Part shown: positions 34,148 to 41,058 of the stretch, one piece after another
Numbering within the stretch: position 1 is the first letter of the stretch
Layout: every line of letters starts with the position of its first letter
Assembly: GCA_031296355.1 (NCBI GenBank)
Contig: JARLFX010000072.1
Span: 1-41,058 of the forward strand
Direction: 5' to 3'
DNA length: 41,058 bases
Source: Acidobacteriaceae bacterium
Lineage (GTDB): Bacteria > Acidobacteriota > Terriglobia > Terriglobales > Acidobacteriaceae
The notes under the pieces: generated by a model
The model's input: the letters and a program-made list of their open reading frames with translations, nothing else
Told to the model about the DNA's origin: nothing
Database searches by the model: none
Program-made: the position numbers and the translations under genes

Positions 34148-35491
34148 CTACTTGGGATAGGTGAGCAGGATTAACTCGGCTGCGTTCCCGTCCAGCTTCA
34201 TCGTCATGCCGTTGAGCGCAGATACCGCCTTCGTCCCCTCACTTTCCGGAACAAGCTGCCACGCCTTCTTGTCTGCAAAGTAGTTTGCATGGTTTCTGTC
34301 GAGCTGATATGCGGTCACCACACCTGGCTTCGTCGGCAGCTTGTCGCTGTTGAGCAGCTTCAGGGTCACCGTCTTCTGCGCGTTGCCGCCTCCGTCATAG
34401 TGGAAGATCAATATGGCCACGCCAGTCTCATCAAACGTGGCCACCGAATAAATTCCGTTGCCGTCGCTGTCTACGCTGATCGAACTCTGCGCATGGTTCT
34501 TCTTCAGCATCTGCGCCAGCTTGATCGCATTGCCCTTCGGCAGCAGCGCCGGCGTCTCTCCCTGCGGCGAAACCATCGTGTGCCGGTCTTCCTTGCGCGG
34601 GTAGACCCAGTGCATCGGTATCACGTTCTGCTCTGCAATTTGATACGTGTGCGCCAGCGCTCCGGTTGCCCAGCGCAATGCGTCTTTCGGGTCGCCGTCG
34701 TGTGCCTTGGCTCCCTTTTCCTTCCACCCAATCTCCGACATGATCATCGGAACCACCGGCAGATGATATTGGGCCAGCACCGCTTCCATGTCATGCCGGA
34801 ATGAAAGCGCTGCCTTGGCATCGTCAATGTAGTAGTGCACGGAAATAAAGTCCAGATGCTTCGCCGGATCAGGATCTTTCGCATACGCCGCCAGGAAGTT
34901 CGTCATATATCCCTTCTTGTACTGCGGCCACATGCACGCTGTGCCACCAACCAGCAATGGCTTCGCATAGCGATTCTTCTTGTTCAGATCAGTGACCGCG
35001 CGCATCATCACGCGGTACCCCTTGTAGTAGGCCTCTTCCACCGTCATCCCGTGCGATAGTTCTATCCTCTTCTCGGTCAGTTCATTGAATGGCTCAATGT
35101 GGGTGACAAACGGGTACTTCGCTTTCAACTCACCCAGGTTCTTCTCCACGATGGCAACATTCTCATCTTCTGTAATGCTGCCATTCACCAGCTTGTTCAG
35201 TTCGATCCCGCGCATATCCACCACCAGCGCCTCATCGGAGATCTGAGTCGCATAGTCAATGTAGGAGGTTCCCCAGATGCGCACCATCTTGAGCCTGCCC
35301 AGTTGCTCTTGATAGAGCTGGAAATCAGATGCTGAGAAGTTGTCCGTCCCACCTGCAAAATTCAAATACCTGCCAAACAACGCCGGATCTGCCGGGTCGT
35401 GGGCTGCAAAGTTAACTCCAACGGTTTGAGCGGAGGCAAGTGTGCCACCAAATAGACACGCGAACAGGATTGCGAGCAGCTTATTTGTCAT
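34148..35491 (-). CDS. Secreted clan GH-A glycosidase (GH39/GH5-like)
   Basis: A 447-residue secreted TIM-barrel hydrolase. ATG 35491 gives signal peptide MTNKLLAILFACLFGGTLA (SAQ); an in-frame ATG at 35533 would add 14 residues that precede the signal core. The clan GH-A pair is present: the acid/base follows Asn in EPFNELTEKR (Glu137) and the nucleophile is in MIMSEIGWK (Glu253). A C-terminal beta domain (about 350-447) completes it. I cannot place it in a family with certainty; GH39- or GH5-like enzymes acting on beta-xylosides, galactosides or mannans are possible. It is convergent with the GH3 gene and its promoter region is the AT-rich stretch to its right. Confidence 0.8.
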   Translation of the reverse strand: MTNKLLAILFACLFGGTLASAQTVGVNFAAHDPADPALFGRYLNFAGGTDNFSASDFQLYQEQLGRLKMVRIWGTSYIDYATQISDEALVVDMRGIELNKLVNGSITEDENVAIVEKNLGELKAKYPFVTHIEPFNELTEKRIELSHGMTVEEAYYKGYRVMMRAVTDLNKKNRYAKPLLVGGTACMWPQYKKGYMTNFLAAYAKDPDPAKHLDFISVHYYIDDAKAALSFRHDMEAVLAQYHLPVVPMIMSEIGWKEKGAKAHDGDPKDALRWATGALAHTYQIAEQNVIPMHWVYPRKEDRHTMVSPQGETPALLPKGNAIKLAQMLKKNHAQSSISVDSDGNGIYSVATFDETGVAILIFHYDGGGNAQKTVTLKLLNSDKLPTKPGVVTAYQLDRNHANYFADKKAWQLVPESEGTKAVSALNGMTMKLDGNAAELILLTYPK

Positions 35492-35579
35492 CGATGGAGT
35501 TACCTTCTGATCATAGATAAAACGCCCACCCAAGGTATCGTGGCTATTGCAGGATTGGCAAGAAGATTCTGAATATTGT

Positions 35580-35689
35580 CGCTAAACACTTTTATTTATG
35601 TATTCCTAATATAAAGCTAAAATATAGGTAATATTTCATGTGATTTATTGTTAATTAATTGCGATAAGCAAATAAAATTATCCTGAAGA
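35580..35689 (-). promoter_or_regulatory. AT-rich promoter region with short dyad
   Basis: This 110-bp stretch is the most AT-rich in the window. It includes AAATAT (35620-35625) and ATATTT (35631-35636), 6-bp inverted arms with a five-base spacer. It lies 90-200 bp upstream of the glycosidase start on the minus strand and is likely its control region, or a sign of transferred DNA. Confidence 0.35.
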
Positions 35690-35850
35690 CTAGTATTGCT
35701 GTTCAGTCTGGAAGCGCAGTGCTGCGAGTGTCTGCTGGTACCTGTAGTGTGCGCTGTCATATTCGATCTGGGCCTGTGTCTGAGCAAGCTGGGCCTGACT
35801 TAGTTCCACGATCCCTGACTCAGTTCCACGATCGAAGATAGGCGCCTCGC
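35690..35850 (-). pseudogene. Remnant of a TolC-family outer-membrane efflux protein C-terminus
   Basis: The frame ending at 35690 encodes IVELSQAQLAQTQAQIEYDSA and a further helical stretch, closely resembling the last helix of TolC/OEP efflux proteins. Only about 45 homologous residues remain out of some 450. Upstream the frame runs into a 20-bp tandem duplication (35795-35814 and 35815-35834, two mismatches) and then a terminator hairpin, so it has no proper start. The duplication is not a multiple of three and would shift the frame. It is a decayed gene end. Confidence 0.65.
35795..35834. repeat. 20-bp tandem duplication in the TolC remnant
   Basis: The unit CTGACTTAGTTCCACGATCC (35795-35814) is followed directly by a copy with two changes (35815-35834). 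It explains the frame break at the edge of the remnant's homology. Confidence 0.85.
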
Positions 35851-35874
35851 CGACTTTCACCTTATGCGTAAACG

Positions 35875-35910
35875 CACAAAAGGGCTCCGCTTCGGCGGAG
35901 CCCTTTTGTG
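35875..35910. terminator. Strong bidirectional intrinsic terminator
   Basis: Perfect 16-bp arms CACAAAAGGGCTCCGC (35875-35890) and its reverse complement (35895-35910) enclose a TTCG tetraloop. A-runs and T-runs on each side of the GC core (AAAAGGG and CCCTTTT) give T-tracts in both directions. It terminates the GGDEF-EAL gene, whose stop is at 35968 on the minus strand. Confidence 0.9.
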
Positions 35911-35967
35911 TTTGCATTCACTACTACAACCCGAATCAGCGCCGAAGGCGGTTGGTTCGTCGCGCGC

Positions 35968-38900
35968 TCAGGCTACCAGCGAAGCACGCAGCAATGCGCC
36001 AAACTGCTCTGCCGGCATGGGCCGCCCGAAATAGTAACCCTGCGCTTCGTCACACTCCTGCGCTTGCAGAAATTCCTTCTCCTCGGCTGTTTCAACGCCT
36101 TCAGCCACGATCCTCAAATGGAGGCTTCGCCCCATGCTGATAATGGCGCTCACAATGGTGGTATCGCTTGGCGTAGTCGTGAGCTGGCGCACGAACGACT
36201 GGTCGATCTTCAGCGAGTCCAGTGGAAATTTTCGCAGGTAACTCAAGCTGGAGTAGCCCGTACCGAAATCGTCGAGCGCCACCTGCACGCCTCGCTCCCG
36301 AACAGTTTGCAGAATCTCCGCGGTAAACTCTGCGTGTTTCATTAGCACGCTCTCTGTCAGCTCAAGTTCAAGAGCTGACGGATCCAGACCGGTCTCGCTC
36401 AGCGTAGCAAACACAGTATTCAGAAATCTCTCATTCCGGAACTGCATAGCTGCCACATTGACGGCTATCGTCCTCATCGGAAGTCCCGCGGCTCTCCATG
36501 CCTGCGCCTGCTGGCACGCCTCATGCAGTACCCATGTTCCAATCGGCACGATCAGTCCGCAATCCTCGGCAATTGGAATAAAGTCTGCCGGCGAGATCAG
36601 TCCCCGCGTCGGATGGGTCCAGCGTATCAACGCCTCCGCTCCAGTAATCTCGCCGGTGCGCAGATCCACCTTAGGCTGGTAGTGCAACGCAAACTCCTGG
36701 CGTTCCACGGCGCGCCGCAGGCCTTCCTCTGTTGATTGCCTCTGCACTGCACGCACATTCATCGCGGAGCGGAAGAACTTGTAACTCTGCCGTCCATTTT
36801 CCTTTGCCTGGTACATCGCCGTATCCGCATTCTTGATCAGCGCCTCCGCATCCATCCCGTCTTCGGGATAGATGCTTATGCCGATACTCGTCGTGATGTG
36901 AAGCTCATGCGGATCAATGGTGTGCGCCCGTGCCAGCGACTGTAGGATGCGCCTTGCCGAGATCGCCGCATCCTCTGCCTGCTCCACTTCGTGCAGCAGA
37001 ACAACGAATTCATCCCCGCCTTGACGGCTTACGGTATCCGGTGTCCTCACGCATTCTCTCAGTCGTAGTCCCACGGACTGCAGCAGCTTATCGCCTATCG
37101 GATGTCCCAGCGAGTCATTGATATGCTTGAAGCCGTCCAGATCCAGAAACAATACCGCCACTTGATTATGATGCCGCTCCGCCAGGGCGATCGCCTGCTC
37201 CACGCGGTCATTCAGCAGCAGCCGGTTTGGCAGGCCCGTTAGCGCGTCATGTTCGGCGGAGTGGGCCATCTGTTGTGTCATCACGCGCGCGGAATTGACC
37301 GATCGATTCAATTCCTGCACCTTCTGCAATAAAAATTCTTCGCTCTTCTTGCGAAGCGTAATGTCCCGGATTGCTGCCGTCACCAGAATCCCGTCTACAC
37401 TTTCCAGCGGGCTTAGCATGATCTCGATTGGAAACCCGCTGCCGTTCTTGCGCAGGCCGCACAGTTCAATGCCGGTGTCTATCTGCTGTGCTAACGCATC
37501 TTCGGTGGTGCGCAGCGCATCCGCAGCCAATCGCTCTGCGAACCCTTCAGGAATGATGTTCACCACCATCTGTCCAAGTAACTCATCGCGGCGATAGCCA
37601 AACTGCTTCTCGGCCTGAACATTCAGCAGCACGATCTCGCCGCGTTGATTCACCACCACCATCGCATCCGGTGCAGCCTCCAGCAGACCGCGGTATCTTG
37701 ATTCCATCTGCACCAGATGTTCTTTGGCGGCCCGTCGAACACTGATGTCGCGAATCGCGGCTGTTACCAGGATTCCTTCAGGGCTTTCCAGGGGGCTCAA
37801 CATCATCTCAATCGGAAATTCACTGCCATTCTTGCGTCTGCCGATGAGTTCAATTCCGGTGCCGATCTGTTGTGCCAATGCTTCGGCTGCGGTTCTGCTT
37901 CCATCAGCAATCAATCGCTCCGCAAAGCCAGTCGGAATAATATTGGTCACTCTCTGATTCAGCAGCTCATCGCGCAGATAGCCAAACTGATTTTCAGCTT
38001 GAGCGTTCAACAGCACAATCCTGCCGTCTTCATTCAGCACCACCATCGCATCCGGCGCTGCTTCCAGCAACCCACGATATCGATCCTCCGATTCCTTCTC
38101 TGCGGTAATGTCGTGGCTGATCGTTGAGAAGCCTTTCAGTGTTCCATCCGTATCCTGCAGCGCCGTGATGACCACTTTTGCCATGAACTGCGATCCGTCC
38201 TTGCGAACGCGCAATCCCTCTTCTTCGTAACGTCCGTCTCTGGCCGCTATCTGTAGAATATGTTCCGGCCAGCCGCGGTCAATATCCTGCTGTAGAAAAA
38301 AACAGCCAAAGTAGCGGCCCAGTATCTCATCCGCTTTGTAGCCCTTGATGCGTTCTGCTCCGGCATTCCAACTCGCAACCTTTCCTCCTGGGTCCAGCAT
38401 GAAAATTGCGTAATCCTGAACCCCGCCCAGCAGCAACCGGTACTTCTCCTCGCTATTCCGCAGCAGTTCTAATACTTTGCCCCGCTCGGTGCTGTCATGC
38501 AGTGTGTTCCAGCCCCCCACTGAGATCACGCAAAGCCCAAATACCGTTGCCAGGGCTATTGCGACCTTGGTCTCTAGCAATCGCCGCCGCGTGTCTGCAT
38601 CACGCAGTAGCAGCAGCCTCTGTTCTTCTGCCGCCATGCTGCTAAGGGCTGCCGCAATGGCGGCAGAGTCCTGTCCGTTGTGCTGGCTGCTTTCCAATGT
38701 AGCCGCAGCCTCCATCCCCTGCGTCCGGCGAACATTCAGCACCATGTCCTGATAATTGATCTTCTTGACCGCCAGCGCTTGCAAGATTGGAATCTGTTCC
38801 TGTTGCAGAGGATTATCTTGCGTCAAAGAACGGATATGCTCCAGATTGTCTTGCCCCTGGGCTACATTCTCCCGATGAGCCTCCGCATACAACTCGTTGC

Positions 38901-39120
38901 CGGTGAGCGCGAATCCCTGCGTATTGGACTCTGCTAGCTCCATCGTCAAGCGCATATCGTGGATGGCTGTCAGCACGGTATGGGTATGGCGCGACCATTG
39001 GTCGCTCTCGCGGGAAACGAGCATCCCCCGGTAAGAGATTGCGCCCATGATGAGCAGTGCAATTAACGCCGACCCGAAAGCTGCTCGCATCAAACGGTTG
39101 ATCAGAGCAAGTGTCTTCAT
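35968..39120 (-). CDS. CHASE3-PAS-PAS-PAS-GGDEF-EAL membrane signalling protein
   Basis: A 1050-residue inner-membrane cyclic-di-GMP protein. Helix 1 (about 10-32), a periplasmic CHASE3-type sensor (about 35-185; ELAESNTQGFALTGNELYAEAHR) and helix 2 (about 188-206) are followed by three PAS domains (about 222-340, 347-460, 475-588), a short coiled coil, GGDEF (about 620-780) and EAL (about 795-1045). The GGDEF motif is intact at 701-705 (RQGGDEF), as are EAL at 829-831 (AEALIRW), ELTES, DDFGTGYSSL and KIDQSFV, so both synthesis and hydrolysis are possible. PAS2 and PAS3 are a recent tandem duplicate. It stands apart from the sugar cluster and is probably transcribed alone. Confidence 0.95.
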   Translation of the reverse strand: MKTLALINRLMRAAFGSALIALLIMGAISYRGMLVSRESDQWSRHTHTVLTAIHDMRLTMELAESNTQGFALTGNELYAEAHRENVAQGQDNLEHIRSLTQDNPLQQEQIPILQALAVKKINYQDMVLNVRRTQGMEAAATLESSQHNGQDSAAIAAALSSMAAEEQRLLLLRDADTRRRLLETKVAIALATVFGLCVISVGGWNTLHDSTERGKVLELLRNSEEKYRLLLGGVQDYAIFMLDPGGKVASWNAGAERIKGYKADEILGRYFGCFFLQQDIDRGWPEHILQIAARDGRYEEEGLRVRKDGSQFMAKVVITALQDTDGTLKGFSTISHDITAEKESEDRYRGLLEAAPDAMVVLNEDGRIVLLNAQAENQFGYLRDELLNQRVTNIIPTGFAERLIADGSRTAAEALAQQIGTGIELIGRRKNGSEFPIEMMLSPLESPEGILVTAAIRDISVRRAAKEHLVQMESRYRGLLEAAPDAMVVVNQRGEIVLLNVQAEKQFGYRRDELLGQMVVNIIPEGFAERLAADALRTTEDALAQQIDTGIELCGLRKNGSGFPIEIMLSPLESVDGILVTAAIRDITLRKKSEEFLLQKVQELNRSVNSARVMTQQMAHSAEHDALTGLPNRLLLNDRVEQAIALAERHHNQVAVLFLDLDGFKHINDSLGHPIGDKLLQSVGLRLRECVRTPDTVSRQGGDEFVVLLHEVEQAEDAAISARRILQSLARAHTIDPHELHITTSIGISIYPEDGMDAEALIKNADTAMYQAKENGRQSYKFFRSAMNVRAVQRQSTEEGLRRAVERQEFALHYQPKVDLRTGEITGAEALIRWTHPTRGLISPADFIPIAEDCGLIVPIGTWVLHEACQQAQAWRAAGLPMRTIAVNVAAMQFRNERFLNTVFATLSETGLDPSALELELTESVLMKHAEFTAEILQTVRERGVQVALDDFGTGYSSLSYLRKFPLDSLKIDQSFVRQLTTTPSDTTIVSAIISMGRSLHLRIVAEGVETAEEKEFLQAQECDEAQGYYFGRPMPAEQFGALLRASLVA
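37357..38082 (-). repeat. Tandem duplicated PAS-domain coding unit (2 x 342 bp)
   Basis: Units 37741-38082 and 37357-37698 have the same length (342 bp, 114 codons) and encode PAS domains identical at most positions, both starting RYRGLLEAAPDAMVV and ending TAAIRDI. The spacer encodes 14 residues. This is intragenic segmental duplication. Confidence 0.85.
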
Positions 39121-39887
39121 TTTGCTTCGCCTCGTGGTGCGGCCGGGCCCGGTGGAACGGCATTGCTCTGGGGGGAGCTACAGCAAAGAGAGGGAATAGC
39201 GCGGACTAAAGTAGCCTGACGGGTATATCGAGAGTGAAAGGGTAGTAGCTGACATGCAACCCCCGTGCTTCTACAAAGCCCGCTGTGAGCGCCAAGAGGA
39301 GCATCCACAGGAAGAAGTACACAGCCAGACATTCAACCGGCGAATAGGCAATGGCTGGGGAGAGAACCCGTCTGCCGCGGCTTATCAATGGAGTGCTTCT
39401 GCTTATGCTGTGAGTGAGTGGGCTGATCATGCTATTGCACCTGTAGAGGGCACCCGCAGCGGAGCCGTGTTTTGAATATGGCCAAAGATGAAACGGGCCC
39501 TTTCGGGCCGCGCGACTTCTAATTTGCGAATTACCTTAATCTTTCGGATGCCATCTGTAGGCCGTTCGATGTATCAAATGTCCTAAAGTGTCTCCATTCG
39601 ACGGTCTGCATCATGACGACTGTTCACTTCTGCTCGTGCCCCCGCCCCGCGCGCGTCCCTGCGCACCCATACACTACCCGCAAGCTGTCCATAGAATCAC
39701 CGCAGCTCACCGTGCAATGGTCCATAAGCCATCCATGAATTTTTATGGGAAAACAGAAAATTTCCCTCCTCATCCCACCATTTCCCGCATAATTTTTGTG
39801 CAATCCGTTTGGCGTAGTTCCATTCTCAATCCGCTAGAATAGAAATAGACCTTCCCCCGCGCATCAGGCCGCGCACAGCCCTAACCA
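39121..39887. other. Gene-poor intergenic region
   Basis: Short open frames here lack domain, signal peptide or ribosome-binding site, and none is supported. A short GC hairpin (GGCCC-TTTC-GGGCC near 39499-39513) and inverted arms GGGAAA (39747-39752) and TTTCCC (39761-39766) are visible. The promoter of the GGDEF-EAL gene must lie near 39121-39300 but no clear hexamers stand out. Confidence 0.55.
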
Positions 39888-40006
39888 CCATGGAATGAAA
39901 TATTTACCCGTAACCCCAATGGATTGAAATATTTGTCGCCAGCTTCATGGGCTAAACCGCTGTAAACAGGATATTTAGCCTTTGAGGTGGGGGAGGGGGT
40001 ACCCCC
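39888..40006. repeat. Repeat-rich intergenic element before the thioredoxin gene
   Basis: The 18-mer CCATGGAATGAAATATTT (39888-39905) recurs with two changes at 39917-39934, 29 bp apart. GGCTAAA (39950-39956) and TTTAGCC (39974-39980) are inverted arms, and the 12-bp palindrome GGGGGTACCCCC (39995-40006) follows a G-rich tract. Such a string of short repeats and palindromes looks like a dispersed intergenic (REP-like) element; copy number in the genome is unknown. Confidence 0.45.
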
Positions 40007-40039
40007 GGCAATGAGAAGATAGTTTCAAGGAGTTTCACC

Positions 40040-40618
40040 ATGTCACAAACACTCTCTACGATGGTCGAACTCGGCACTGTCGCTCCAGCGTTTGAACTGC
40101 AGGATGTGGTGAGCGGCAAAGCCTTCAGCCGCGACGATATCGTCGCCAACGGCGTCAGCGGCGGCCTCCTCGTCATGTTCATCTGCGTCCACTGCCCCTA
40201 CGTCCGCCACGTAGAAACCGAGCTCGCCCGCATCGGTGCCGACTACGTCGGCAAGCTCGGCATTGCCGCCATCTCCAGCAACGACATCGCGGAATTTCCC
40301 CAGGATGGCCCCGCCGAAATGAAGAAGCAGGCTGAGCTGTTCGGCTTCAAATTCCCCTACCTCTTCGACGAAACTCAGGAGGTAGCACGCGAATACAACG
40401 CGGCCTGCACGCCCGACTTCTTCCTCTTCGACAAGGACCTGAAGCTGGTCTATCGCGGCCAGCTCGACGAGAGCCGTCCCCGCCGTTCCGGCGGCGGCAA
40501 CGACATTCCCGTCACCGGCAAAGACCTCCGCGCCGCGCTGGACGCGGTGATCGCCGGCAAGCTCCCTGACCCGAATCAGCGCACCAGCCTCGGCTGCAAC
40601 ATCAAGTGGAAAGACTAA
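40040..40618 (+). CDS. Thioredoxin-family / AhpC-TSA-like redoxin
   Basis: A 192-residue cytoplasmic redox protein with thioredoxin fold. AGGAG lies eight bases upstream of ATG 40040. The active-site CVHC motif (Cys49, Cys52; FICVHCPYVRHVE) sits at the start of the first long helix, and a third cysteine precedes the cis-Pro region (Cys123; ACTPDFFLFD). There is no signal peptide. The family of about 180-200 residues is widespread and often annotated as thioredoxin family protein; it may reduce peroxides or protein disulfides. It has a terminator directly after and no clear functional tie to the sugar cluster. Confidence 0.92.
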   Translation: MSQTLSTMVELGTVAPAFELQDVVSGKAFSRDDIVANGVSGGLLVMFICVHCPYVRHVETELARIGADYVGKLGIAAISSNDIAEFPQDGPAEMKKQAELFGFKFPYLFDETQEVAREYNAACTPDFFLFDKDLKLVYRGQLDESRPRRSGGGNDIPVTGKDLRAALDAVIAGKLPDPNQRTSLGCNIKWKD

Positions 40619-40636
40619 GCATCGGCAAATGAAAAC

Positions 40637-40688
40637 GGATCGCTCGAATCAAAAACCTTAAAGGTTTCGGTCCGTGCGATCCATTTTT
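40637..40688. terminator. Hairpin terminator after the redoxin gene
   Basis: GGATCGC (40637-40643) pairs with GCGATCC (40676-40682), with an inner AAACCTT/AAGGTTT dyad, and is followed by ATTTTT (40683-40688). On the minus strand it is followed by GTTTTC, so it may also terminate the convergent hydrolase gene that ends at 40717. Confidence 0.7.
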
Positions 40689-40716
40689 CCATTCCGTCCG
40701 TGCTGGTCTTTTGGTT

Positions 40717-41058
40717 CTAAGGCATCTTCTGCTGAAACCAGTTCAGTGTGCGCTCCAGCAGATCGCTCATGTGCGCGGGATTTGCGAAGTGGTGTCCTTC
40801 ATCCGGATACACCACCAGCTCCGTCGTCACGCCCTCTGCGCGCAACGCGTGCCAGAACTCAAACGACTGCGGCGCCGGGCACTCTCCATCGCGATCACCC
40901 ACCACCACCAGCGTCGGCGTCTTCACATTCTTGATGTAGTTGATCGCCGAGCTCTTCGCGTAGATCGCCGGATCGTCATAGACAGACGCGCCAAAGAAGG
41001 GAATCATCCACTGGTCAATGGAGTTCTCGCCATAGTAGCTCTGCCAGTTTGAGATGCC
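40717..41058 (-). CDS. Prolyl-oligopeptidase-type S9 / alpha-beta hydrolase, C-terminal part
   Basis: The minus-strand frame is open from the window edge and ends at 40717, leaving 113 residues. The content is the end of a peptidase S9 catalytic domain: ISNWQSYYG, then VKTPTLVVVGDRDGECP with the catalytic Asp, and VVYPDEGHHF with the catalytic His about ten residues after a helix-strand pair. The nucleophilic Ser would lie upstream off the window. An internal ATG at 41007 is not the true start because homology continues before it. Most such proteins are 650-700 residues, often with an N-terminal propeller. Confidence 0.88.
   Translation of the reverse strand, partial: GISNWQSYYGENSIDQWMIPFFGASVYDDPAIYAKSSAINYIKNVKTPTLVVVGDRDGECPAPQSFEFWHALRAEGVTTELVVYPDEGHHFANPAHMSDLLERTLNWFQQKMP

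Noticed and set aside
39206..39842. Several 70-85 residue frames in the gap before the thioredoxin-like gene
   Set aside because: No ribosome-binding site, signal peptide or recognisable domain; frames overlap on both strands as expected by chance.

Overview
The window looks like chromosomal DNA of a soil-type Acidobacteriota, most likely class Terriglobia (the Granulicella/Terriglobus/Edaphobacter group). This is inferred from the gene families and not from any marker gene. The families are a long TonB-dependent receptor with an N-terminal carboxypeptidase-regulatory-like domain and no SusD partner, a VWFA-related protein of the acidobacterial type, NHL/Ig-like secreted proteins with a characteristic two-helix C-terminus, and many secreted glycoside hydrolases. 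No rRNA, tRNA or CRISPR array was seen.

Layout, left to right. (1) 1-652: the 3' end of an IS5-like transposase abuts the N-terminal ~40% of a FucP-type sugar transporter, which is therefore broken. (2) 858-9259, plus strand: a GH3 beta-glucosidase, a 1507-residue NHL/Ig protein and a GH26 mannanase-like lipoprotein. (3) 9297-18528, minus strand: TonB receptor, then a small Spy-like protein, then an NHL-propeller lipoprotein fused to GH26, then a paralogous NHL lipoprotein without GH26. (4) 18885-25134: VWFA protein, TIM-barrel sugar isomerase/epimerase, nucleoside/sugar-type MFS permease (minus), divergent ROK regulator, and a Tat-exported TIM-barrel protein. (5) 25192-26922, minus: a third GH26 with Ig-like domains. 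(6) 27237-34119, plus: an operon-like run of a VOC/TolB-propeller fusion, sulfatase, DUF1080 protein and a second GH3. (7) 34148-35491, minus: a clan GH-A glycosidase. (8) 35690-41058: TolC remnant, bidirectional terminator, CHASE3-PAS-GGDEF-EAL protein, a 919-bp gene-poor repeat-containing gap, thioredoxin-like protein, and the end of an S9/alpha-beta hydrolase.

Together positions 858-35491 resemble a polysaccharide-utilisation locus for a beta-linked hemicellulose. Beta-mannan is the simplest guess from three GH26 domains plus two exo-acting GH3 enzymes. Extracellular/periplasmic hydrolases release oligosaccharides, the TonB receptor imports them, periplasmic GH3/DUF1080/TIM-barrel enzymes process them, the MFS permease takes up the products, and a ROK repressor probably senses a sugar. 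The substrate is an inference.

The most unusual features are: the NHL-GH26 fusion next to its GH26-less paralogue and a free-standing GH26; a conserved promoter-leader segment shared by two unrelated genes 15 kb apart; three Tat-type proteins (TIM barrel, sulfatase, DUF1080) suggesting a periplasmic oxidised-sugar pathway; a VOC-propeller fusion; and a sulfatase with an altered first metal motif.
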